This document shows positions 57,143 to 64,000 of a stretch of DNA of 64,000 nucleotides, piece after piece (position 1 is the stretch's first letter; each line of letters begins with the position of its first letter). The translations under genes were made by a program, and so were the position numbers. The notes under the pieces were generated by a model. The model made no database searches. It had not been told where the DNA came from and worked only from the letters and a program-made list of their open reading frames with translations. The DNA is from Bifidobacterium tsurumiense (GTDB lineage: Bacteria > Actinomycetota > Actinomycetes > Actinomycetales > Bifidobacteriaceae): positions 186,001 through 250,000 of the forward strand of contig NZ_JGZU01000015.1 in assembly GCF_000741765.1 (NCBI RefSeq). Direction: 5' to 3'.

Positions 57143-58114
57143 CTAGAAGATGCTCGTATTTGCCGCACGCTTCGCAATGGCGTTTGCGGTGATAAGGAAT
57201 ACGAAATTGACCAATGTATTGAATAAACCGATGGCCGTTGAATACGAGTATTGGCCATTGATAATACCTATCTTGTAGGTATATGTTGAGATGACTTCAG
57301 TGGCGGGCAAATTCAACGAGTTCTGCATCAGATAGATCTTGTCGAAGCCCACATTGAGCACAGAGCCCATATTCATGATGAGCAAAATCGCACAAGTAGG
57401 GAGAATCGCAGGAAAATCAACGTATCGAATAATCTGCAATCGGCCTGCGCCATCAAGCTTTGCCGCTTCATACAGAGACGTGTCGACCCCGGCTAATGCC
57501 GCCAAGTAAATAATGGAGTTCCAACCGACGTGTTGCCAAACTTCAGATATCCAATACACCGCAGTTATTGCGCTCGTCGATCCCATAAGAGATTCATCTC
57601 CAAAAAATCGACCTAGAATTCCGGTTCCTGGAGTGAGGAAGATGTTGAGCATCGATACAATGACCACGACAGAAATGAAGTGTGGCATGTATGTAACCGT
57701 CTGCACAAACCCTTTTATTTTCTTGGACCCGATCTGATTGATAAGCAAAGCCAGGATAATGGGGAAGATGAAGCCCATAACCAATGTCCATAATGAAATA
57801 CGAATGGTATTACTCATTATCTCGCCGAACAACGGGTTATGGAAGAATTCCTTGAAGTACTTGAAACCAACAAACTTGCCGCCAGTCAGTCCGCGTATCG
57901 GATCAAATTCGCGAAAAGCAAGCTGAATTCCCCACATCGGCACGTAGGCGAACAACCCGACGAAAATCAAAGCCGGAGCGGTAAGAACCCATAATTGCCA
58001 ATATCGGCGGAAGTGATCGGATATACGCTGCGGGACGCTTGACTTCTTCCGATAGCCCGTATGTTGTAATCCATCATGCGCAGTCCTTGACTGCGCGATT
58101 TGCTTTACACGCAT
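57143..58114 (-). CDS. CUT1 sugar ABC transporter permease (LplB type)
   Basis: A 323-residue permease of the LplB group, with the N-terminal helix LWVLTAPALIFVGLFAYVPMWGIQLAFREFDP and the EAA loop LAALAGVDTSLYEAAKLDGAGRLQIIRYVDFPAI. GGAG lies 6-7 nt upstream of ATG 58114. It follows the binding-protein gene by 112 nt. The LplB/LplC/large-binding-protein set is usually associated with oligosaccharides or modified sugars; the substrate is not determined. Confidence 0.92.
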   Translation of the reverse strand: MRVKQIAQSRTAHDGLQHTGYRKKSSVPQRISDHFRRYWQLWVLTAPALIFVGLFAYVPMWGIQLAFREFDPIRGLTGGKFVGFKYFKEFFHNPLFGEIMSNTIRISLWTLVMGFIFPIILALLINQIGSKKIKGFVQTVTYMPHFISVVVIVSMLNIFLTPGTGILGRFFGDESLMGSTSAITAVYWISEVWQHVGWNSIIYLAALAGVDTSLYEAAKLDGAGRLQIIRYVDFPAILPTCAILLIMNMGSVLNVGFDKIYLMQNSLNLPATEVISTYTYKIGIINGQYSYSTAIGLFNTLVNFVFLITANAIAKRAANTSIF

Positions 58115-58226
58115 TTTGCACTCCAGTTATTTGTATTCTCGACTCATACACATGTGAGGAAAGAGGCTGCAGGCAGTCCCATACTGATAGCCGGCACCGC
58201 CTGCAGAACCATTAAGGTCTCATGCA

Positions 58227-59837
58227 TTACGCGACGTACTTGTCGTACAACTTCTGCCAAATTTGGATATTGGATTCCAGGCCAAGGCTGGGCTCGTTCA
58301 CCTTCTGAAGATAGGAATCCCACTCCTTGTCAACTCCGCCCTTTTGGATCCATTGAGCTATCTGGCTGCTCGCGTAGTTGGAAATCGCGGTATTGTTGTT
58401 CTGCAGCGTATTCGCATCCTCGGTATCAGGACGTACGTAAATCGGTATGAGGTCCTTCTCCATATCGACTCGGTCTCGCGCCCCGCGAACTGCCTGATCA
58501 GAAGCTGTCACTTGGTCTGCATTCGTGTCATTAACCATCGTCACGTCATCGCGAATCCAACCACCGAAGCGATCCTGCAATGCGATTGCTCGAGTATCCG
58601 GATATTCCGCATACGCCTTTTCTTTGTCGATTGTGTATTGATGGTTTCCGTCATCAGACACGATGTCCGGGATGGAACCGAAGAATCCAGCAACCGACAA
58701 TTTTTCGCTATACATTGCGTTGATTACTTTATAAATCGCCTCTTGATTGGCGGCATTGGGGTTAACCGACAAACCTGAGCCAGAAAATGCCCACCGACAT
58801 GCGTCCTGAGAAGCATCCCACTTGACTTGCGAATCCGGAATGGACGCATCTTTTTTCAGTGGCGGAAGCGTCACATACTGATCACCAAGCGCGTTGCCGA
58901 ATTCAGAATAATTGGACCAGCCGAAGGATACGCCCGTCAACGCAGTCTTGCCGTCGCTTACGGTTTGGGCAGTGTACTGGGAGTCATCACGAGTGAGAAA
59001 ATCCTTGGGGATAAGCCCTTTATCCAATAGATCATGAAGATAATTGATGACATCTTTGAGCGCATCGGAAGTGTAGTAGCTCTTTACCGTTCCATTGTCC
59101 ACATAATAACCCTGCTCAGATGCACCGCCACCCATAAAGGATGTCACCACTCCTTCGGAATTCATCAAGGTCATTGGACTCCACAAACCGAACCCCACAC
59201 CGCTACGAATATTCATCGGTATTTCGTCCGCTTTGCCGTTGCCATTCGGATCCTGATCCTTGAAAGCCTCAAGAACTGTCTGAAGCTCATCCCAGGTTGT
59301 AGGGACCGACAAGCCGAGCTTATCCAACCATGTTTTATTGATAAACATGTGGGTTCCGGAAACTTCGTATCCTTGCCCGCGATCCGAGGGAAGCATGGCT
59401 ATTTTATTCCCGTCGGTAACGTACTTTTCAGCGCCCGGCTGTGCTTCCAAAAATTCTTGGACATTCGGCATTTTATCCAACTGAGGCTTAAGATCCTCGA
59501 AATATGTGCTGTACTTAACAGCATCCGTCATGCTGAACAGACTCAGCCCAATATCAGGGAACTCACCGGCAGCCATTTTCGCGCTTTTTTGTTGGCCCCA
59601 TGCATTGTCTGAGACTTCCTGCCATTTAATCGTGCAGTCACAAGCCTCTTCGAGATCTTTGGTGTACTGAGTATCCTGCATCGGATGATCAGTCACATTG
59701 CGTCTCACTAAAATATTGACAATCGGCTTGCCGTTCTCATCGACGGTGGACTCTTCACTGCCACATCCAGCTAACATTGCGGCCATGGTTGCAACGGCGG
59801 CACAAGCCGCCATAAACCGAACACTCCCTCGTGCCAT
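58227..59837 (-). CDS. CUT1 solute-binding lipoprotein (large, LipO-like)
   Basis: A 536-residue substrate receptor. The signal peptide ends in the lipobox AMLAGC. The mature protein has the two-lobed extracellular solute-binding fold of the large LplA/LipO group (ITLQ-type core replaced here by TDHPMQDTQYTKDLEEACDCTIKWQEV and DPNGNGKADEIPM), with aromatic patches suited to a carbohydrate. First gene of the CUT1 operon, about 100 nt downstream of the predicted transcription start. It has no strong ribosome site. Confidence 0.9.
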   Translation of the reverse strand: MARGSVRFMAACAAVATMAAMLAGCGSEESTVDENGKPIVNILVRRNVTDHPMQDTQYTKDLEEACDCTIKWQEVSDNAWGQQKSAKMAAGEFPDIGLSLFSMTDAVKYSTYFEDLKPQLDKMPNVQEFLEAQPGAEKYVTDGNKIAMLPSDRGQGYEVSGTHMFINKTWLDKLGLSVPTTWDELQTVLEAFKDQDPNGNGKADEIPMNIRSGVGFGLWSPMTLMNSEGVVTSFMGGGASEQGYYVDNGTVKSYYTSDALKDVINYLHDLLDKGLIPKDFLTRDDSQYTAQTVSDGKTALTGVSFGWSNYSEFGNALGDQYVTLPPLKKDASIPDSQVKWDASQDACRWAFSGSGLSVNPNAANQEAIYKVINAMYSEKLSVAGFFGSIPDIVSDDGNHQYTIDKEKAYAEYPDTRAIALQDRFGGWIRDDVTMVNDTNADQVTASDQAVRGARDRVDMEKDLIPIYVRPDTEDANTLQNNNTAISNYASSQIAQWIQKGGVDKEWDSYLQKVNEPSLGLESNIQIWQKLYDKYVA

Positions 59838-59942
59838 GATTCTGCGCTTTCTTCCAAATCGGACATCTCCGTGTCACAGCGAATTCACTTAGACACAGCC
59901 TCACAAATTCACATTTGATGTGTGCTTTGTTCAGCGGCTCTA

Positions 59943-59971
59943 AATATAAACAGTTAATCGTTTAATGTCAA
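59943..59971 (-). promoter_or_regulatory. Promoter of the CUT1 operon
   Basis: On the minus strand TTGACA (59966-59971), a 17-bp spacer and TATATT (59943-59948) form a near-consensus housekeeping promoter. A start near 59936 gives a leader of about 100 nt. Operator site 1 fills the spacer. Confidence 0.8.
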
Positions 59972-60223
59972 AACGTCAAACGATTGACGGCAAGCAATTC
60001 AAGTCTTTTCTACTGCCCAGCCCGTCAACAACAACCGTTGTCATCGGCAACATTCCGCCATTTTCGAAAGAACGAAGATAGCGAGTCCCGACACGACACG
60101 CCGTCAATCGTTTGACGTCAATAAAGACATGATTTTGCAACCACTTAATTACTTACTTCCAGTAACTGATAAACAATCCCAAATCAACGCGATTCACTTT
60201 TGGTGCAGGTACAAACGATTGAT
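59953..60223. promoter_or_regulatory. LacI-type operator array (four sites)
   Basis: Sites follow GTCAAWCGWTTGAC. Site 2 (59974-59989) and site 3 (60102-60117) are the same 16-bp palindrome in opposite orientation and match perfectly. Site 1 (59953-59966) has TTAATCGTTTAA and lies in the promoter spacer; site 4 (about 60209-60223) has one good half, CAAACGATTGAT. Centres of 1 and 2 are 22 bp apart; 2 to 3 is 128 bp and 3 to 4 is 107 bp. Confidence 0.75.
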
Positions 60224-60395
60224 CAAAATTGCAGATCTGCACTGTGATTCAAAGTTGCTAAACACCGTCGATATTGCCACAATAGCAACTGGACAGTTGG
60301 CTCCTTAAAGAAGGAAGGGGCCTGCTGTTACTAGGTTTACCAGGCGATTGTCGCCGTCATGGTCGACACGCCTAGGAGAAGAGAAAGGTGACAAT

Positions 60396-63300
60396 ATGTT
60401 CTGCCCTCATTGCGGCTCACCAGTAAGAGAGGGGGCAAAGTTCTGTGCTTCTTGCGGACAGGCACTCCCCCAACGTCCCGACCTATCAACTGTTCAGATG
60501 CCCGATGCCGCTGTGCAACAAACAGCACAGCTGACCGTTGACGCGCCACAAGAAACTGCATCTCCAAGCATCGAAACCTCTCCAACACCCGCGCCTTCTG
60601 ATACAGAAAACCTGGAAGAAGCCGATTCACCAAACGCTCAGGCTGCAGATTCCTCGAACACGGTTTCCTTTGAGGAATTGCCTCCGGCTGAATCTGATTC
60701 ACCAAGCAGCCACACAGCCTCAGATGCATATGAAACTCAAGCAAACCAGCAGTTTTCTGTGCCGCAACTCAGCGTAGAGGGTGAAACACCAGCAGACACA
60801 CAGAGCCAAACGCCATCCCAGCCTGATGCAGCCGAGGCAACTATGACTGCGCAAGGCACTGCGTCTGCATCCTACGCACAACCACAACAGAGCACACCGG
60901 CAACGGAAGCATATGCCACCCAACCGGCACCGAACGTTATTCCACAAACCGCCGCAGCTGTTCCAATGCAAACAGCTTCACCAACGATGCAGCCGAACGC
61001 TACCGGTTCGCAAAATGCTGCAATAGAAGCTTTGGGCAGGGATTTCTCTTCCCCTCGCATCTGGAGTTCTATCGGCGTCTCTCTCGGCATCGGCGTCGCC
61101 AGTGCCATCGTGCTGGCACTGCTTGCGGCCCTACCTATGATGTCCGGAATCAATGATGTGAACGACGCATTATCCTCGATCCCCGGAAGCTCAATGTTCA
61201 ATAGCCTGTTTGGCGAATACAGCGGCGTGAACCTCTTCCAAGTCGCGCTGGTTATGCTCGTCACCGGCGTATCGGGCTCCATCACTTTGACAGCCGATGG
61301 CTCACAAGCGTATATGTGGTTGCCGGTATCGCTATCGGGAATTGCGCTGGCAATCGGCTGTGCCTACGGAGCGTATATGATCGCCCGACGCAATGCCATT
61401 ATCTTGCGCTGGACAGGAGCAGTCAGCAGCCTGATTGTCGGTGTATTCACCGGAATCGTATATGTGCTGCTTGGCGCCATGTTCCAGGTTTCCAACGGAT
61501 ACTATCAACTCACTGGTGCGAGCGCACGTACCTTCTTCATGGCCTTGCTCGTGGCTGTGCTGGGTTCACTGACCGGATACGCTTTGGCTCAATTTGCGCC
61601 TGATGGAGGGAATGCTTTCCACGCATTTTGGCTCTGGCTTCACCGCAGTCGAGGATTCCTTCGCACCTTCGTTGAATCCTCTGTTATTTTCGCCGTATTT
61701 GGAGTCGTCCTCGCATTGATCGCGATTACAGGTTTGAGCATCAACTCCAACAGCGCGGTATTCTTCGAGCTTATTCCCATGCTGCTTCCTTTCTTGGCGG
61801 CATCTTTGCTCAGCGTCGTTTCCTTCGGCGCAATATCCATGTCCGCCCAACAGATAATGACCAGATCATTCTCACTGTTCAATACCTCAGCCGTGCAAGG
61901 CAGCCTGTCGTGGATCCTGTGGGTCGGCCTGCTGTTCTTCATTGTTGCGACCATCTACGTTGCACTGAGATTGGCTGCACGCAATATGTATGATCCGGCT
62001 TATGCCTCATGGTCACATGTATGGAAAGCGCCAGTCGCTGTTGCAGTAGTCTGGCTGCTCGGGTCTCTACTGTTCTCATCTCTGGTACTGGGCGGCAGCG
62101 GAAACATGGGCTCGTACACAAGTTCCCGCCCCATGCTCTCGCTTGCACCAGCCGCATGGTATGCGATTATTGCCGCAATCTGGATGCTGGTTATCGAAGT
62201 ATTGGCCCGAACAGTCGCCCCTACTTTGATTGCATCCTTACCTGGCATGTGGCGCTTCTTTGTCGGAGGCGCCGTTCAACCCACGCCCCAGGAAGTGATC
62301 GACTATGTGAAGGCTTCCGGCGTGGAACGTCCGATTAGCGCCGCCACGGCTTCAACACAGAACGCCTATGCTCAGACAAATGCCAATGCTGCAGCACAAC
62401 CGTTAGCCACCGCAGCAGCACTTGGGCAAGACACCTTGTCCGCAACCCCTGTCGTCACCGCATCAACCGCAATGCCGGCGCAAACTGCCTCAGGAGCAGC
62501 ACAAGAGCAACCCACAACGGTGATTCCTAATCCTGGCACTATGCAGGCACAGGCAGTTCCTGCAACAGCGCCGACCAACTTCCCGGCAATGCCTTCACCT
62601 GCCGACCCCGCCATACCCGCGGCATTCAAAGGGTCACAGGCACAGCCGATGAGCAAGAAAACAAAACGGATTATGATCCTCGTGTGCTCCATCATTGGTG
62701 CATTCATCGTGCTGGGCATTGTCTATGGCGTGCTGAACGCGACACTGTTCAGCCCTTCACATGTTGCAGAATCCTACTTGTCCGCGATTTCCTCAGGTGA
62801 TTACGATAAGGCGAATTCCATAGCAGATCCGCAGGTGAGCCAAGATAAGAAGGCGTTGCTCACTAATGCCGCTGCATCCGGCGAACATACCACCATCACG
62901 AATGTGCATATCGGTTCCGAACAGCGAGGAAGCGATGGCACCACTTCCGTGTCATACACCTACACTCTGGATGGAAAGTCTGACTCCGGCACCCTTACAC
63001 TAGCGACCACGGGCAATAAATACCTGATCTTCAAGAACTGGACCATAAGCCAACCAGTGGTGCAAAGCTTGCAAGTATCATTGCCTACCGCCATCAGCGA
63101 TTTCACCATCAACGGTGTGAAAGTCAGCAAGGACAATGCAAGCGACGCCAGCGAGGACGGCTCCACCTTGGCATTCAAGGTGTATCCAGGCACCTACACG
63201 GTTGCACTGTCGGATACGAAGTATTTCGAGGCTGACAATGTTACAGCCAGTGTGAACGCATCAGATCCGAGTTCCGCCTCTCTCAAGGTCAGTGCCACGG

Positions 63301-63656
63301 ACGAGCTGACTAATGCAATCGATTCCGCCATCCATGACACTCTTGACCAGTGCGCCGCGTCAACCGATGCGTCGCCTAAGGGATGCCCATTCTCCTTCGG
63401 TTACACCAGTTCGGATTACCGAAACTTTGCTTGGAGCATCACCGAATATCCCACACTCGATCAAGTGAGCGTATCTTCTTCATCATTCAGCACCGATTAT
63501 GACGGAGAAGCCAAGGTCACCTACGAGTACAACTCCGGTTGGACCGAAGAGAAGTGGACTCCTCGGGATTCCACCGACTCCTTCAGTATGAGTGGCACCT
63601 ATGCCATCGATGGCGACAAAGTAACCGTAACCCTCAACAAGGGGTATTACTACTAG
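60396..63656 (+). CDS. Giant zinc-ribbon multi-pass membrane protein of unknown function
   Basis: A 1,086-residue protein. A zinc ribbon at 3-20 (CPHCGSPVREGAKFCASCG) is followed by ~190 residues of Pro/Ala/Gln/Thr-rich low complexity, a membrane domain of about nine helices (residues ~223-605), a second Ala/Gln/Thr/Pro linker (~640-745), one more helix (~755-777) and an extracytoplasmic domain of ~300 residues that begins SYLSAISSGDYDKANSIADPQV and contains a Cys pair (DQCA...KGCPF). ATG 60396 has AAAGGTG 5 nt upstream. Strong terminator downstream. The role is unknown; zinc ribbon plus helices plus an NTF2-like external part suggests envelope sensing or assembly. Confidence 0.85.
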   Translation: MFCPHCGSPVREGAKFCASCGQALPQRPDLSTVQMPDAAVQQTAQLTVDAPQETASPSIETSPTPAPSDTENLEEADSPNAQAADSSNTVSFEELPPAESDSPSSHTASDAYETQANQQFSVPQLSVEGETPADTQSQTPSQPDAAEATMTAQGTASASYAQPQQSTPATEAYATQPAPNVIPQTAAAVPMQTASPTMQPNATGSQNAAIEALGRDFSSPRIWSSIGVSLGIGVASAIVLALLAALPMMSGINDVNDALSSIPGSSMFNSLFGEYSGVNLFQVALVMLVTGVSGSITLTADGSQAYMWLPVSLSGIALAIGCAYGAYMIARRNAIILRWTGAVSSLIVGVFTGIVYVLLGAMFQVSNGYYQLTGASARTFFMALLVAVLGSLTGYALAQFAPDGGNAFHAFWLWLHRSRGFLRTFVESSVIFAVFGVVLALIAITGLSINSNSAVFFELIPMLLPFLAASLLSVVSFGAISMSAQQIMTRSFSLFNTSAVQGSLSWILWVGLLFFIVATIYVALRLAARNMYDPAYASWSHVWKAPVAVAVVWLLGSLLFSSLVLGGSGNMGSYTSSRPMLSLAPAAWYAIIAAIWMLVIEVLARTVAPTLIASLPGMWRFFVGGAVQPTPQEVIDYVKASGVERPISAATASTQNAYAQTNANAAAQPLATAAALGQDTLSATPVVTASTAMPAQTASGAAQEQPTTVIPNPGTMQAQAVPATAPTNFPAMPSPADPAIPAAFKGSQAQPMSKKTKRIMILVCSIIGAFIVLGIVYGVLNATLFSPSHVAESYLSAISSGDYDKANSIADPQVSQDKKALLTNAAASGEHTTITNVHIGSEQRGSDGTTSVSYTYTLDGKSDSGTLTLATTGNKYLIFKNWTISQPVVQSLQVSLPTAISDFTINGVKVSKDNASDASEDGSTLAFKVYPGTYTVALSDTKYFEADNVTASVNASDPSSASLKVSATDELTNAIDSAIHDTLDQCAASTDASPKGCPFSFGYTSSDYRNFAWSITEYPTLDQVSVSSSSFSTDYDGEAKVTYEYNSGWTEEKWTPRDSTDSFSMSGTYAIDGDKVTVTLNKGYYY

Positions 63657-63682
63657 ACCATTCATCACACGGTGAGATCAAC

Positions 63683-63718
63683 GGCACCGAACGCGGCATC
63701 TCCTGCCGGTTCGGTGCC
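63683..63718 (+). terminator. Terminator of the giant zinc-ribbon gene
   Basis: A 15-bp stem with a single bulged G (GGCACCGAAC/GTTCGGTGCC, then CGGCA/TGCCG) and a 5-nt loop, followed by ATTTCGTTT on the plus strand. It lies 27 nt after the stop codon. Confidence 0.85.
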
Positions 63719-63745
63719 ATTTCGTTTACGATGACGGTACGTTTG

Positions 63746-63751
63746 TATAGT
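63746..63751 (+). promoter_or_regulatory. Probable -10 box of prs
   Basis: TATAGT at 63746-63751, with GTTTAC 16 nt upstream as a weak -35 box, would start a transcript about 50 nt before the prs ATG. Confidence 0.5.
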
Positions 63752-63807
63752 GTGGTGCTGTATGGCTCCAAATCCGCATGATGCGGACACAGTGTGGAAG
63801 GCGAATA

Positions 63808-64000
63808 ATGTCGGCTATTCTCGAAGGCAGGCCCGATAAGCGTTTGGCAGTGGTGACGGGACGCGCGTATCCGGAACTTGCTGAGGAAACCGTGAAATGC
63901 CTTGGCACCGAATTATTAGAGACGACCGCATATGATTTCGCCAACGGTGAGATGTATGTGCGGTTTGCACAACCGGTTCGAGGTGCTGACGCTTTCGTCC
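63808..64000 (+). CDS. prs: Ribose-phosphate pyrophosphokinase, N-terminal part (cut by window edge)
   Basis: The first 64 codons of PRPP synthetase, which converts ribose 5-phosphate and ATP to PRPP for nucleotide, histidine and tryptophan synthesis. The translation begins MSAILEGRPDKRLAVVTGR and continues to ANGEMYVRFAQPVRGADAFV, where FANGE(M/I)YVR is the conserved ATP-site segment. GAAGG lies 7 nt upstream of ATG 63808. The rest is outside the window. Confidence 0.9.
   Translation, partial: MSAILEGRPDKRLAVVTGRAYPELAEETVKCLGTELLETTAYDFANGEMYVRFAQPVRGADAFV

Larger units (their letters stand above)
59838..60395. promoter_or_regulatory. Divergent control region of the CUT1 operon and the zinc-ribbon gene
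   Basis: A 558-bp non-coding gap between divergent genes. The left part contains the CUT1 promoter and several LacI-type palindromes, listed separately. The right part (about 60230-60390) is the leader of the plus-strand gene, with TCCTT/AAGGA near 60302 and a GGCGAttgtCGCC hairpin near 60341-60352. Confidence 0.6.

Overview
The window looks like a chromosomal segment from a member of the Bifidobacteriaceae (Bifidobacterium or a close relative). The reasons are a giant single-chain type I fatty acid synthase next to an AccC/AccD acyl-CoA carboxylase pair, actinobacterial-style NusG and RNase E/G, a Maf-Nudix fusion, a ThiE-ThiD-TenA fusion, a CUT1 sugar transporter with no ATPase gene of its own, and several start codons that look leaderless. 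No phage, insertion sequence or CRISPR array is visible.

Layout. 1-13 kb is a fatty acid and biotin module: fas (cut by the left edge), accD and accC on the minus strand, then the biotin importer bioY, the biotin ligase birA, a large membrane protein and a PucR-type regulator that may be FasR-like. BioY imports biotin, BirA attaches it to the carrier domain of AccC, AccC/AccD make malonyl-CoA and Fas uses it. 13-17 kb is core: rplA, rplK, nusG, secE, tRNA-Trp and an aspartate aminotransferase. 17.4-25.2 kb is a visibly AT-richer accessory cassette, all on the minus strand: a split transketolase, a CUT2 (ribose-type) ABC transporter, a decayed second ATPase gene and a ROK-family regulator broken by a frameshift in an A8 run. 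25.4-32 kb is proB, obg, rpmA, rplU and RNase E/G. 32-42.4 kb is an aspartate-family block (dapE, thrB, hom, lysA) plus argS, an AEC permease and a Maf-Nudix gene that carries two opposite frameshifts.

42.5-47.3 kb has an amino-acid permease, an orphan promoter/hairpin/terminator unit that looks like a small RNA, a GNAT acetyltransferase, tRNA-Gln and tRNA-Glu with their own terminator, and a GT-C-like membrane protein. 47.5-51.1 kb is a TPP-riboswitch-controlled thiamin salvage operon (thiM, then thiE-thiD-tenA in one chain). 51.3-53.1 kb is the rpsF-ssb-rpsR-rplI operon. 53.2-60.4 kb has a zinc-ribbon membrane protein and a LacI-controlled CUT1 sugar uptake operon, with several copies of one palindrome over and upstream of a near-consensus promoter. 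60.4-63.7 kb is a very large zinc-ribbon multi-membrane protein, followed by the 5' end of prs.

The strongest observations are the paired compensating frameshifts in maf-nudix, the candidate pyrimidine-rich small RNA at about 44.15-44.25 kb, the LacI operator array, the complementary arm just upstream of the TPP aptamer, and the partly decayed split-transketolase/ABC cassette. I did not find a convincing wholly new multi-gene system.
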